Shown here piece after piece: positions 43,766 to 53,260 of a stretch of DNA of 62,143 bases. The stretch is taken from the NCBI GenBank assembly GCA_036526195.1, contig DATCYZ010000139.1:1-62143 (forward strand), written 5' to 3'. This DNA is from DATCYZ01 sp036526195. GTDB taxonomy: Bacteria; Pseudomonadota; Gammaproteobacteria; Burkholderiales; SG8-39. The position numbers and the translations under genes were made by a program. The notes beneath the pieces are model-generated. The model saw nothing but the letters and a program-made list of their open reading frames with translations, was not told the origin of the DNA and did not search any database. How positions within the stretch are numbered: the first letter of the stretch is position 1; every line of letters starts with the position of its first letter.

Positions 43766-44932
43766 ATGAATGTCCAGGAGATCGTCAAGCGCTGCGAAGA
43801 CCTCTACGAGGACCTGCGCTTCGGCGCGGTGAAGTCGTGGAAGGCCGCGCATCCGGGTGGCAAGGCGATCGGTTACATGCCGATCTACGTGCCGCGCGAG
43901 ATCATTCATGCCGCCGGCATGCTGCCGGTGGGCATCTTCGGCGGCGGCGACCAGCTGGAGGTGATCCAGGGCGACGCCTACTACCAGAGCTACATCTGCC
44001 GCATCCCGCGCTCGACCATCGAGCTCGGCCTCACCGGGCGGCTCGACTGCCTCGACGGGATGCTGTTTCCCTCGATCTGCGACGTGATCCGCAATCTCTC
44101 GGGCATGTGGCAGATCATGTTCAAGGACAAGTACGTCAAGTACTTCGACGTGCCGCAGAACTACGACGACGGCATCGGCGGCAGCTTCTACATCCACGAG
44201 ATGCAGCAGTTGCGCGAGGACCTCGGCCGCCTTGCCGGCAAGCCGGTCACCGACGAGGCGCTGCGCGCCTCGATCGCGGTCTACAACGAGAACCGCAAGG
44301 CGGTGCAGGCGATGTACGACCTGCGCGCGGCGAAGCCCTGGCAGGTGCCGACCTCGGAACTCTACCTGCTGCTGCGCGCCGGCCTGGTGCTGCCGCCGGA
44401 GGAACACACGCCGCTGGTGCGCGCCTACGTCGAGGCCGCGGCGGCCGAGGAGCGCCCGATGCGCGACAACGCCCGCGTGGTGCTGACCGGCGCGTTCTGC
44501 GAGCAGCCGCCGCTCTCGCTCATCAAGTCGATCGAGCTCTCGGGCTGCTACATCGTCGAGGACGACTTCATGCTGGTGATGCGCTGGCTGCTGGACGAGG
44601 TGCCGGTCACCGGCGACCCGCTGGAGGAACTCTCCAAGGCCTTCCTGCACCGCTCGGCCTCGACCTCGTCGAAGTACGACGAGAAGAAGGAAGACAAGGG
44701 CATGTTCCTGCTCAAGCAGGTGCGCGACAACGGCGGCGAGGGCGTGGTGTTCGCCGCACCTTCGTTCTGCGACCCGGCGCTGCTCGAGCGGCCGATGCTG
44801 CAGGGGGTGCTGGCGAAGCACAAGGTCCCGTACACCGCCTTCAAGTACGCGGAGAACACCGGCCAGATGGCGCCGATCCGGGAGCAGTCGGGCACCTTCG
44901 CGGATTCGATCAAGCTTTGGAACGCCGCCTGA
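43766..44932 (+). CDS. bcrC: Benzoyl-CoA reductase subunit C
   Basis: 388 residues from ATG 43766, with GGAGG at 43753-43757; an in-frame ATG at 43736 has no such site. Member of the HgdB/BcrC family (IGYMPIYVPREIIHAAGMLPVGIFGGGDQ, YICRIPRSTIELG). Conserved cysteines bind the active-site [4Fe-4S]. With BcrB it forms the module that reduces benzoyl-CoA to the diene. It is oxygen-labile and cytoplasmic. Confidence 0.96.
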   Translation: MNVQEIVKRCEDLYEDLRFGAVKSWKAAHPGGKAIGYMPIYVPREIIHAAGMLPVGIFGGGDQLEVIQGDAYYQSYICRIPRSTIELGLTGRLDCLDGMLFPSICDVIRNLSGMWQIMFKDKYVKYFDVPQNYDDGIGGSFYIHEMQQLREDLGRLAGKPVTDEALRASIAVYNENRKAVQAMYDLRAAKPWQVPTSELYLLLRAGLVLPPEEHTPLVRAYVEAAAAEERPMRDNARVVLTGAFCEQPPLSLIKSIELSGCYIVEDDFMLVMRWLLDEVPVTGDPLEELSKAFLHRSASTSSKYDEKKEDKGMFLLKQVRDNGGEGVVFAAPSFCDPALLERPMLQGVLAKHKVPYTAFKYAENTGQMAPIREQSGTFADSIKLWNAA

Positions 44933-44948
44933 GGCGGGAGGAGGAAGC

Positions 44949-46280
44949 ATGAGCACACCCATCCAGATCACGCCGGGCACGCGCGGCGTGAAGAAGCCGG
45001 CGCCGGTGCAGAAGGAAGACGCGATGTGGCTGCAGAAGGAGCTGCTGAACGCCAACTACGCGGACCTCTCCGCCGCGCGCGCGAACAACCGCAAGGTGTC
45101 GGCGACCTTCGTCCCGGGCAACCTGAACGAACTGCTGATGTGCTTCGACTTCGCGCGCAGCCTGCCGGAGACCAACGCCCTGCAGAACGGCATGCGCAAG
45201 AAGTCCGGCAAGATGATCATGGACGCCGAGCGCGACGGCCACTCGGAGGACGTCTGCACCTACGTCAAGGCCGACCTCGGCATGATGCTGCAGGGCGAGG
45301 TGGGGCCGAACGGCGAGCCGTTGCCGACGCCGGACGTGCTGCTGCTGTCATACACCGGCTGTTTCACATTCATGAAGTGGTTCGAGCTGATCCGCCAGAA
45401 GTACAACTGCGAAACCGTGATGCTGCACGTGCCCTACCAGGGCGACGGCAACATCACCAAGGCGATGCGCGACTACGTGGTGAAGCAGCTGAAGGAGAAG
45501 GTCATCCCGACGCTGGAGCGGGTCTCCGGGGTGAAATTCGACATCGACCGGCTGCGCCAGTACATGCGCGAATCGGCGAAGGCCGAGGAAGACCTCGTCT
45601 GGACGCTGCAGTCGGCCAAGCACCGGCCCTCGCCGATCGACGGCTACTTCGGCGCGGTGTACTACATCGGGCCGATCTTCACCGCCTTTCGCGGCACGCC
45701 CGAGGCGACGCACTACTATGCCACGCTGCGCAGCGAGATCGAGCAGCGTATCCGCGAGGGCAAGGGGCCGGTGACGCCGGATGGCGAGCACCCCGGCGAG
45801 AAGTACCGGCTGGTGGTCGAGGGCCCGCCCAACTGGACCAGCTTCCGCGAGTTCTGGAAGATGTTCTACGACGAGGGCGCGGTGGTGGTGGCCTCGACCT
45901 ACTCCAAGGTCGGCGGCGTGTACGACTTCGGCTTCCGGCATGACCCGGAACACCCGCTCGAGTCCCTCGCCGAGTACTGCATGGGCTGCTACACCAACCT
46001 GAACTTCTCGCAGCGCATCGACATGATCTGCAAGTACATGGACGAGTACCAGGCCGACGGCCTGCTGATCAACTCGATCAAGAGCTGCAACAGCTTCTCC
46101 GCCGGCCAGCTGCTGATCCTGCGCGAGGTCGAGAAACGCACCGGCAAGCCGGCGGCGTTCATCGAGTCGGACCTGGTCGACCCGCGCTACTTCTCGGCGG
46201 CCAACATCAAGAACCGGCTCGAGAGCTACTTCCAGATGGTCAAGCAGAAGCGCGCGGCGTCCGGCGCCGCGGCGCACTGA
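44949..46280 (+). CDS. bcrB: Benzoyl-CoA reductase subunit B
   Basis: 443 residues, HgdB-like. Segments include LLSYTGCFTFMKWFELIRQKY, the cysteine pair in EYCMGCYTNLNFSQR and SIKSCNSFSAGQLL. It pairs with BcrC to hold the substrate and Fe-S clusters. A GGAGGAAGC ribosome-binding site precedes the ATG 16 bases after bcrC. Confidence 0.96.
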   Translation: MSTPIQITPGTRGVKKPAPVQKEDAMWLQKELLNANYADLSAARANNRKVSATFVPGNLNELLMCFDFARSLPETNALQNGMRKKSGKMIMDAERDGHSEDVCTYVKADLGMMLQGEVGPNGEPLPTPDVLLLSYTGCFTFMKWFELIRQKYNCETVMLHVPYQGDGNITKAMRDYVVKQLKEKVIPTLERVSGVKFDIDRLRQYMRESAKAEEDLVWTLQSAKHRPSPIDGYFGAVYYIGPIFTAFRGTPEATHYYATLRSEIEQRIREGKGPVTPDGEHPGEKYRLVVEGPPNWTSFREFWKMFYDEGAVVVASTYSKVGGVYDFGFRHDPEHPLESLAEYCMGCYTNLNFSQRIDMICKYMDEYQADGLLINSIKSCNSFSAGQLLILREVEKRTGKPAAFIESDLVDPRYFSAANIKNRLESYFQMVKQKRAASGAAAH

Positions 46281-46292
46281 AGGAGAGGCGAC

Positions 46293-47642
46293 ATGCGCTG
46301 CTTCATCGGCATCGACCTGGGTTCGACCACCACCAAGGCGGTGGTGATCGACGAGCAACAACGCGTGATCGGTCGCGGCATCACCAACTCGCGTTCCAAC
46401 TACGACACCGCGGCCACGGTGGCGAAGCAGGAGGCGCTGGTGTCGGCGCGCTTCCACCTGTTTCGCGAGGCGCTGGGCACCAGCGGCGCCCTGAATGGGG
46501 GCCTGGACACGTTCGTCGCACAGCTGGAACGCGACTTCCGCCTCGAGCAGTTCACCGAGCAGCTCGCCGACCTGGAGGACGTGTGCACGCGCAGCGTCGA
46601 GGGGGCGAACTTCGGCGATGCGGCCCCGGCGGTGAGCGAGGCGCTGGTGCAGGTGTTCGGGCAGCTGCGCGCGGAGGCGCCGGGGCTGTTCGCCCCGGGC
46701 GCGCAGAGGAAGAGCGACTTCTTCCGCGACATCGCCGGCAGCCGGTACCACGCCATCAGCGAGGAGGTGGCGAAGGCCGCCGGGCTGCGCTACGACTTCC
46801 TGCTGAACGTCTTCGACCGCTCGATCATCGAGGTCGAGAACCGCGTGTACCTGGATTCGCTCTCGCCGCACCTGCTGGCGGCGCTCGAGCGCACCTTCAA
46901 GGCCCTGCCCGAAACGGCGGCGCGCGGCGAGGCGGTGCGCGCGCCGATCAAGGGCGTGCTCGACCTGACGCTGGAGGAGGCCTACGTCGTCGGCACCGGC
47001 TACGGCCGCGCGCGCCTGCCCTTCTCGAAGGAACACGTGCGCTCCGAGATCCTCTGCCACGGGCTGGGCGCGCACGTGATGTTTCCGGGCACCGCGACCG
47101 TGCTCGACATCGGTGGGCAGGACACCAAGGCGATCCAGGTGGACCCGAAGGGCATCGTCGAGAGCTTCCAGATGAACGACCGCTGCGCGGCGGGCTGCGG
47201 GCGCTACCTCGGCTATATCGCCGACGAGATGAACATGGGCCTGCACGAGCTCGGCCCGCTGGCGATGAAGTCGACCAAGAACGTGCGCATCAACTCGACC
47301 TGCACGGTGTTCGCCGGCGCCGAGCTGCGCGACCGGCTCTCGCTCGGCGAGAAACGCGAGGACATCATGGCCGGTCTGCATCGTGCGATCATCCTGCGCG
47401 CGATGTCGATCCTGGCGCGCTCGGGCGGGGTGCGCAACGAGTTCACCTTCACCGGCGGCGTCGCCAAGAACGAGGCGGCGGTGAAGTCGCTCACCGAACT
47501 GATCGAGGAGAACTACGGCAAGGTGAAACTGAACATCGGCGCGGACTCGATCTACACCGGTGCGCTCGGCGGGGCGACCTTCGCCTGGCGCGCGATCATG
47601 GAGGAAGGCAAGTCGATCGAGAATCGCAAGGAGGCGGCATGA
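46293..47642 (+). CDS. bcrA: Benzoyl-CoA reductase subunit A (ATPase/activase)
   Basis: 449 residues of the ASKHA (BadF/HgdC) ATPase family. The phosphate-1 loop is FIGIDLGSTTTKAVVID; DIGGQDTKAI is the phosphate-2 loop; cysteines in DRCAAGCGRYLGYI ligate the [4Fe-4S] shared at the A/D interface; FTGGVAKNEA closes the adenosine pocket. ATP hydrolysis here drives electrons to BcrBC at low potential. The stop overlaps the bcrD start (ATGA). Confidence 0.96.
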   Translation: MRCFIGIDLGSTTTKAVVIDEQQRVIGRGITNSRSNYDTAATVAKQEALVSARFHLFREALGTSGALNGGLDTFVAQLERDFRLEQFTEQLADLEDVCTRSVEGANFGDAAPAVSEALVQVFGQLRAEAPGLFAPGAQRKSDFFRDIAGSRYHAISEEVAKAAGLRYDFLLNVFDRSIIEVENRVYLDSLSPHLLAALERTFKALPETAARGEAVRAPIKGVLDLTLEEAYVVGTGYGRARLPFSKEHVRSEILCHGLGAHVMFPGTATVLDIGGQDTKAIQVDPKGIVESFQMNDRCAAGCGRYLGYIADEMNMGLHELGPLAMKSTKNVRINSTCTVFAGAELRDRLSLGEKREDIMAGLHRAIILRAMSILARSGGVRNEFTFTGGVAKNEAAVKSLTELIEENYGKVKLNIGADSIYTGALGGATFAWRAIMEEGKSIENRKEAA

Positions 47643-48535
47643 ACCAGTCCACAGCGAAGGCGTCGAACGATTCAACTGGAAGGGGCCCGGCCCCGCTCTA
47701 CACCATCGGCATCGATATCGGCTCGGGCGCGGTCAAGACCGTGCTGTTCCGCAGCGACAGGGACAAGGTCGAATGGCTCGCAAAGCGCTGCGAGCGCATC
47801 CGGCGCCGCGCGCCGATGGAGCTCGCGCGCCAGGGCTACGACGAGGTGATCGAGGAGGCCGGGCTCGCGCCGGAGGACATCGGCTACACCGCCACCACCG
47901 GCGAGGGCGAGAACGTCAGCTTCGCCACCGGGCACTTCTACACCATGACCACGCACGCGCGCGGCGGGGTGTACCTGGACCCCGGGGCGCGCGCGGTGAT
48001 GGACATCGGCGCGCTCAACGGGCGCGCGATCTACGTCGACGAGCGCGGCAAGGTGCTCTCCTACAAGATGACCAGCCAGTGCGCCTCGGGTTCCGGGCAG
48101 TTCCTGGAGAACATCGCGCGCTACCTCGGCGTGGCGGTGGAGGAGATCGGCCTCCTGTCGACGACCTCGGAGAACCCGGAGAAGGTGAGCTCGATCTGCG
48201 CGGTGCTCGCCGAGACCGATGTCATCAACATGGTCTCGCGCGGCATCCCGACGCAGGACATCCTCAAGGGCATCCACCTGTCGATGGCCTCGCGGCTGGT
48301 GAAGCTGCTGAAGGTGACCGGCATCAAGAGCGGCAAGGTGCTGCTCACCGGCGGGCTCGCGCTCGACGCCGGGCTGCTGGCCGCCCTGCAGGAGGAACTG
48401 GTGAACGAGAAGGTCACCGGCATCACCGCGGTGAACCATCCCGATTCGATCCATGCCGGCGCGATCGGCGCCGCGCTCTGGGGCGCGTTCCGCCACGAGA
48501 AACTCAAGGCGCTGCAGGCGCGGATCGCCGCCTGA
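47639..48535 (+). CDS. bcrD: Benzoyl-CoA reductase subunit D (ATPase/activase)
   Basis: 298 residues, shorter paralogue of BcrA. YTIGIDIGSGAVKTVLF starts the ATPase fold near residue 21 after a polar extension. DIGALNGRAI, the cluster cysteine in SQCASGSGQFLEN and TGGLALDAG follow. The heterodimer with BcrA carries one interface cluster, each subunit giving cysteines. Order bcrC-B-A-D equals that of Thauera. Confidence 0.96.
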   Translation: MNQSTAKASNDSTGRGPAPLYTIGIDIGSGAVKTVLFRSDRDKVEWLAKRCERIRRRAPMELARQGYDEVIEEAGLAPEDIGYTATTGEGENVSFATGHFYTMTTHARGGVYLDPGARAVMDIGALNGRAIYVDERGKVLSYKMTSQCASGSGQFLENIARYLGVAVEEIGLLSTTSENPEKVSSICAVLAETDVINMVSRGIPTQDILKGIHLSMASRLVKLLKVTGIKSGKVLLTGGLALDAGLLAALQEELVNEKVTGITAVNHPDSIHAGAIGAALWGAFRHEKLKALQARIAA

Positions 48536-48561
48536 GCCGGACCCCACGCAAGGAGACTGCC

Positions 48562-48807
48562 ATGGCTTTGATGATCGACGACAACTGCACCGCCTGCGAC
48601 GCCTGCCCCTCGGTCTGCCCGAACGAGGCGATCACCGTGGGCGACCCGATCTACGTCATCGACCCGTTCAAGTGCACCGAGTGCGTCGGCGCCGAGGACG
48701 AGCCGCAGTGCCGGCTGGTCTGTCCGGCCGATTGCATCCCGGTGAATCCGGAGTTCGTGGAAACGCCCGAGCAGCTGATGGAGAAGTACCAGTCGCTGCA
48801 CGGCTGA
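48562..48807 (+). CDS. fdx: 2[4Fe-4S] ferredoxin, electron donor to benzoyl-CoA reductase
   Basis: 81 residues. Motif 1 is the regular CTACDACPSVCP. Motif 2 has the expanded spacing of Allochromatium-type ferredoxins (C-x2-C, an eight-residue insertion, then C-x3-C in the CTECVGAEDEPQCRLVC segment). Such ferredoxins have very low potential and link KorAB to BcrABCD. It ends the operon. Confidence 0.94.
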   Translation: MALMIDDNCTACDACPSVCPNEAITVGDPIYVIDPFKCTECVGAEDEPQCRLVCPADCIPVNPEFVETPEQLMEKYQSLHG

Positions 48808-48826
48808 GCGCGGGCGCCGCCCGCGC
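48808..48826 (+). terminator. GC-rich hairpin after fdx
   Basis: An 8-bp perfect stem (GCGCGGGC with GCCCGCGC) around a 3-base loop starts just after the fdx stop. No T-tract follows, so termination efficiency is uncertain, but no gene reads on in this direction. Confidence 0.4.
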
Positions 48827-48883
48827 GCCGCTCCGCGCCGCAGCCCGCGCGGTGCGCGCCGCGCCGCGTGCGCCGGCGTTCGC

Positions 48884-49912
48884 TCAGAGCTGCTTCACGA
48901 ACGCGAGGCGTTCGCCCGGCCCGAAGCCGTTGCGGTAGAAGAATCCCAGCAGGTCGTAGTTGTCCTTCGTCACCACGGTCTCCACGCGCTCGATGCCGAG
49001 CGCGCCCAGGTTGACGAAGAGCTGCGAGAGCATCGCGCGCCCCAATCCGCGCCCGGAAAAGCCCGGGTCGACGCCGATCGTGTCGATCACCGCGCTCGGC
49101 TGGGCGCGTCCGAAGTCGCCGTAGTCCGCGCTCGCCATCAGGTAGCCGGCCACCGAATCCTCGACGCGCGCGATCAGCGAGACCCGCACCCCGGAGTCCG
49201 CAAGCGCCTCGTCCATGCGATGCTGGATGTAGGCGCTGCGGTCGCGCCCGGTGAGGCGACGGTCGATGCGCGCCACCGCCGCGGTGTCCGCGGCGCTCAT
49301 GGTGCGCACGTCCGCGAGGTCGCGCGCCAGGGCCTCGAAGTCGTTCGGCGCCGCCCCGCCGTAGTCGTTGGCATCCGCGGGACGCTCGGGCAGGTCGCGC
49401 AGCACCGGCGCCTCGTTCGATGCGCCCAGCGGCGCCTCCGACAAGCGGCACTCGATCACGTGGTTGCCGCCGAGCTGCCAGCCGCCCGCATCCAGCCAGC
49501 GCAGCAGGGCGTGGTCGCGCCAGCTCGCGCCGGTGCGCAGCTCGCGCAGGCCGCGCGCGCGGACCTCGTCCTCCAGCGCCGCGCCGAGCGCGGCGCCGAG
49601 GCCCCGGCCCTGGGCGCCCGGCAGCACGCCGATCACCTCCAGCCGCATCGCCGGCGAGGCGCGGCCGAACTCGCCCTCGAGCACCTTGGCCAGTACGTAG
49701 CCCGACAGCACGCCGCCGTCCTCGACCGCGAACTGGGCGTGCGCTGCCGGCGCGCGCCCGGCCGCGGCGAGGCGCCGCTCGAAGTAGGCGACGCGCCGGC
49801 GCCCGTTCAGGGCGGCGTCGATGTGCACCACCGAATCGAGGTCCGCGGCGAGCAGCGGGCGGATGTGCAGGTTGTCGTCTCTGGTGTGCCTGGCGGGCTT
49901 GGGTGGCGTCAT
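48884..49912 (-). CDS. Tandem two-domain GNAT N-acetyltransferase
   Basis: 342 residues from ATG 49912 (GGAGGA 8 bases before it). Two GNAT domains: about 15-155 (VIGVLPGAQGRGLGAALGAAL acetyl-CoA loop) and about 195-340 (IGVDPGFSGRGLGRAMLSQL). Both start with an IDAALNGRRR/IDRRLTGRDR motif also present, as IDARTTGLRK, in the single GNAT protein at 54671. Substrates are unknown; in R. palustris a GNAT enzyme (BadL) acetylates aminobenzoates to signal to an Rrf2 repressor. It converges on fdx. Confidence 0.78.
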   Translation of the reverse strand: MTPPKPARHTRDDNLHIRPLLAADLDSVVHIDAALNGRRRVAYFERRLAAAGRAPAAHAQFAVEDGGVLSGYVLAKVLEGEFGRASPAMRLEVIGVLPGAQGRGLGAALGAALEDEVRARGLRELRTGASWRDHALLRWLDAGGWQLGGNHVIECRLSEAPLGASNEAPVLRDLPERPADANDYGGAAPNDFEALARDLADVRTMSAADTAAVARIDRRLTGRDRSAYIQHRMDEALADSGVRVSLIARVEDSVAGYLMASADYGDFGRAQPSAVIDTIGVDPGFSGRGLGRAMLSQLFVNLGALGIERVETVVTKDNYDLLGFFYRNGFGPGERLAFVKQL

Positions 49913-49934
49913 GCGGCGTCCTCCGGGGGGGCGG

Positions 49935-50420
49935 TCAATGTGTCGCGTAGGCAAGCGCGAGTTCGGCATCCGCGTCTTCGTCGATCAGGTCCTCGAGGCT
50001 CGGCAGGAGCGACAGCTCCTCCTTCTGTACGTGGCTGACCAGGCGCTCGGCCAGTTCGAGCGACACCGCCCGCAGCGCCTGCGCCTCCGCGGCGGCGAGC
50101 GTGCCGGCGTGCAGCCTCGCTTCGAGCGTCGCGAAGCGCGCCGCAGCCTCGCGGATCGCCGCGTGCTCCTCGCCGAGCAGCGCGGCGATGTCGCCTTCGC
50201 CGGCCTCGGCGAGCCGCGGGAAGAGAACCTGCTCCTCGAAGTCGAAATGCCGCGTGACTTCCTCGGCCAGCCCGGCCGCGCAGCGGCGCAGCAGCGCCGC
50301 GGTGTCCGGCGCGTCCAGCGCGCCGCGGCCGGCGAGCGCGCCTTCCAGCCGCGTCCACAGGCTGAGCGTGGCCTCGTGCTCCTCGTGCAGGCGGCGGTTG
50401 ATGCTGCGCTCAAATGTCAT
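49935..50420 (-). CDS. Hemerythrin HHE-domain protein
   Basis: 161 residues forming a four-helix bundle. Likely diiron ligands are in RRLHEEHEATL, TRHFDFEEQVLFPRL, EEHAAIRE and VSHVQKEELSLLP. The family handles O2, NO or iron. The ATG overlaps the stop of the membrane protein upstream (ATGA) and the double-GNAT gene starts 22 bases later. A role in protecting labile enzymes or sensing NO fits the location but is not shown. Confidence 0.85.
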   Translation of the reverse strand: MTFERSINRRLHEEHEATLSLWTRLEGALAGRGALDAPDTAALLRRCAAGLAEEVTRHFDFEEQVLFPRLAEAGEGDIAALLGEEHAAIREAAARFATLEARLHAGTLAAAEAQALRAVSLELAERLVSHVQKEELSLLPSLEDLIDEDADAELALAYATH

Positions 50421-51721
50421 GGTCTGCCTCGGAGCCCGGCGGGCTGCGCCGGCAGGCGCGCCTCGCGCAGCCGCAGCAGCGTGTGCACGAAGAACACCGC
50501 GAAGGCGGCGGCGGCCGCCAGCCCGGTGGCGGCGGCCAGTTGCGCGAGCACGGTCGCGCCGGTGGCGGCGGCGGCGATCAGGCCGGCGAGCGCGGCGAGG
50601 TGCAGCAGGCGGTGCGCGGCGAGCGGGCCGGTCGGGGTCAGCGCCGAGACCAGCGGCGCCGGGCGAGTGCCGCCGCCGGCATGCACCGTGGCGAGGAACG
50701 GCACGATGCGCTGCAGGACCGCCAGCACGAAGCTGAGCAGCCAGCCGGGCACCAGCAGCACGCCGAACAGCAGTTCGCTGCGCGCCGGCGCGCTGCCGAG
50801 CGCGATCCAGCCGCCCAGCAGCAGGCTGGCGATCAGGCAGGCCCAGGAGACGCGCATCAGCAGGAACGCGGGGCCCAGGGGGCGCGGCATGCGGCGCGCG
50901 AGCGCGCGTTCCATCGAGACCACGTGTGCGAGCGCCGCGGCAAGGCCGAGCGCGGCGGCGATCGCCAGGCCGGCGCGGGACGGGACCAGCAGGAGGGACA
51001 CGGTCGCCAGCAGGATGCCCGCGGCGGCAAGGCCGAGCGCGAACCGGGCGGTGCGCGGCGCGGGCGCGGGGGCGAGCGCAAACATCGGCAGCAGGAACTG
51101 CGAGAGACCCATCGCGAGCAGGCCCATGAAGCCGTAGGCGGCCAGCACCAGGTGCGCGGCGCGAAACGCGCCGTGGTCGAGGTCGAGGCCGTGCTCGTAG
51201 CGCGCCACCAGCGCGAGGCCGCTGGCCGCCGCCAGCGCGAGCGCGCCCAGCGCCGCCCAGCCGTACAGGATCACCACGCGCAGGCCCTGCGCGCGGCGCA
51301 GGTTCTCCGCCAGCAGCCAGCCGTAGACGGCGAGCCCGCCGAGCGCGAGCATGGCGCCGGGCGCCATCATGCGCGGCGCATGCAGCCCGGCGCCGAGCGC
51401 GAACAGGCCGGTGCCGGGCACCATGAACCACCAGATGAGCTTTGCCGCGCCCACCGAACGCACCGGCTGGCGCGTGGCGATCGGCAGCAACTGCAGGCTC
51501 GCGCCGACGGCCGCGGTGGCGAGCACGCCGAGCGTGATCAGGTGCAGCGCCGCGAACACCGGCCCGAGCCCGCCGCCGAAATCCGCGAAGGCCTCCGCGC
51601 CGGCGAGCAGCGCGCCCCAGGCGAGCACGTGGAAGGCCGCCGCCGCGCCGAAATAGCGGAACGGCACCGAGAACGGCAACAGGCGGCTGCGCGCCGAGGC
51701 GCCGGCGGGGATCGGGATCAT
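50417..51721 (-). CDS. Twelve-helix membrane protein, NnrS/heme-copper-oxidase-like
   Basis: 434 residues with about twelve helices. Histidines sit in AAAFHVLAWG, FAALHLITLGVLATAAVGASLQLLP, AAHLVLAAYGFMG and AAHRLLHLAAL. The HLITLGVL...GASLQLLP motif recalls oxidase subunit I-like and NnrS proteins of denitrifiers, but the full six-histidine set is not seen, so catalysis is unlikely. Its stop overlaps the hemerythrin start, suggesting a joint role in NO or redox stress. Confidence 0.6.
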   Translation of the reverse strand: MIPIPAGASARSRLLPFSVPFRYFGAAAAFHVLAWGALLAGAEAFADFGGGLGPVFAALHLITLGVLATAAVGASLQLLPIATRQPVRSVGAAKLIWWFMVPGTGLFALGAGLHAPRMMAPGAMLALGGLAVYGWLLAENLRRAQGLRVVILYGWAALGALALAAASGLALVARYEHGLDLDHGAFRAAHLVLAAYGFMGLLAMGLSQFLLPMFALAPAPAPRTARFALGLAAAGILLATVSLLLVPSRAGLAIAAALGLAAALAHVVSMERALARRMPRPLGPAFLLMRVSWACLIASLLLGGWIALGSAPARSELLFGVLLVPGWLLSFVLAVLQRIVPFLATVHAGGGTRPAPLVSALTPTGPLAAHRLLHLAALAGLIAAAATGATVLAQLAAATGLAAAAAFAVFFVHTLLRLREARLPAQPAGLRGRP

Positions 51722-51735
51722 GCGCCGCGCCGGCC

Positions 51736-53130
51736 TCAGTCGCCCTTCGGGCGCAGGTCGCGCACGCGCACCGCCTTGCCCTGCGAGCGCGGCACTGCGC
51801 CGGGCCGCTGGATTTCCACGCTGGTGGTGACGCCGACCAGCGACTTGATGTGCGCGCGCACGCGCGCGGCCAGCGCCCGGTAGGCGTCCGCGTTCGCCGG
51901 CACCGAAGGCAGGGCCTCGGCCTCCACCGTGAGGGCGTCGAGGTTGCCGCTGCGCGAGACGACCAGCTGGTAGTGCGGGGCGAGGTCCTCGAAGCCGACC
52001 AGCACCGCCTCGATCTGCGAGGGATACACGTTGACGCCGCGGATGATCAGCATGTCGTCGTTGCGCCCGGTGATGCGCTGCAGCCGCAGGTGGGTGCGGC
52101 CGCAGGCGCAGCGGGCCGTGGTGAGGCGCGTGATGTCGCGCGTGCGGTAGCGCAGCATCGGCAGCGCGTCCTTGGTGAGCGTGGTGATGACCAGTTCGCC
52201 CGCATGGCCCTCGGGAACCGGGGCCCCGCTCTCCGGGTCGAGCACCTCGAACAGGAAGTGGTCCTCCCAGCCGTGCAGGCCGTCCTGGGCCTCGCATTCC
52301 ACCGCCACGCCCGGCCCCATGATCTCCGACAGGCCGTAGACGTCCATGGCGCGCAGGCCGAGGCGCAGCTGGATCTCGCGCCGCATCGCCTCGCTCCAGG
52401 GCTCGGCGCCGAACAGGCCGATCTCGAGCTTCGCGCGGCGCAGGTCCACGCCCTCGCGTTCGGCAACCTCGGCGATGTTCAGCGCGTAGGACGGCGTGGC
52501 GCACAGCACGCGCGCGCCGAAGTCGCGGATCAGCTGCACCTGCCGCTCGGTGGCGCCGCCGGACATCGGCACCACCGTGGCGCCGAGGCGCTCGGCGCCG
52601 TAGTGCGCCCCGAGCCCGCCGGTGAACAGGCCGTAGCCGTAGGCGTTGTGCACCAGGTCGCCCGGGCGCGCGCCGGCGCAGGCCATGGAACGCGCCATCA
52701 GGTCCGCCCAGGTGCGCAGGTCCTTGTCGGTGTACCCGACCACGGTCGGGCGCCCGGTGGTGCCGGAGGAGGCGTGAATGCGCGCCAGCGCGGTGCGCGG
52801 GCGCGCGAACAGGCCGAAGGGATAGTGGTCGCGCAGGTCGGTCTTCAGCGTGAAGGGCAGGGCGGCGAGGTCGGCGCTGGTGCGCACGTCCTCGGGGCGG
52901 ATGCGCGCGGCGCGCAGGCGCTTGCGCAGCAGCGGCACGTTCTCCTGCGCGTTCCCGAGCGTCGCGCGCAGGCGGCGCATCTGCAGTGCGACCAGCCGCT
53001 CGCGCGGCAGCGTCTCGGCCTTGTCGTCGAACCGCCAGGCGGGCGCGCGCCGCGCGGCGCCGGCCCTGCGCGCGCGCGCCGGCTTGGGCTGGTGCACGCC
53101 GGAGAATCGGGGTTGCAGGACCGGTGTCAT
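51736..53130 (-). CDS. paaK: Phenylacetate-CoA ligase family enzyme
   Basis: 464 residues from ATG 53130 (GAGGGA about 8 bases before). Adenylate-forming signatures are HASSGTTGRPTVVGYT, SGGATERQVQLI, YGLSEIMGPGVAVECE and RSQGKAVRVRDL, with the family cysteine pair in ARCACGRTHLRL. It activates phenylacetate or a related aromatic acid to its CoA thioester with ATP. The N-terminus carries an extra basic segment of about 30 residues. It follows an FNR-type box 99 bases upstream. Other aryl acids as substrate cannot be excluded. Confidence 0.85.
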   Translation of the reverse strand: MTPVLQPRFSGVHQPKPARARRAGAARRAPAWRFDDKAETLPRERLVALQMRRLRATLGNAQENVPLLRKRLRAARIRPEDVRTSADLAALPFTLKTDLRDHYPFGLFARPRTALARIHASSGTTGRPTVVGYTDKDLRTWADLMARSMACAGARPGDLVHNAYGYGLFTGGLGAHYGAERLGATVVPMSGGATERQVQLIRDFGARVLCATPSYALNIAEVAEREGVDLRRAKLEIGLFGAEPWSEAMRREIQLRLGLRAMDVYGLSEIMGPGVAVECEAQDGLHGWEDHFLFEVLDPESGAPVPEGHAGELVITTLTKDALPMLRYRTRDITRLTTARCACGRTHLRLQRITGRNDDMLIIRGVNVYPSQIEAVLVGFEDLAPHYQLVVSRSGNLDALTVEAEALPSVPANADAYRALAARVRAHIKSLVGVTTSVEIQRPGAVPRSQGKAVRVRDLRPKGD

Positions 53131-53222
53131 GGGATACGTCCCTCGCATTCGGTGTAACGGCCGGCGGGCGCCGCGCGCGGCGCCCGACCCGTCGATGGCA
53201 CCATGCGGGCGCGCTGCGGGCT

Positions 53223-53236
53223 TTGATGCATGTCAA
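53223..53236. promoter_or_regulatory. FNR-type box ahead of paaK
   Basis: TTGATGCATGTCAA matches at 9 of 10 positions and is a perfect palindrome in its 8-base core. It lies between the pseudogene end and paaK. Confidence 0.78.
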
Positions 53237-53260
53237 GCACGCCGGGCGCCTCGCCGCGCG

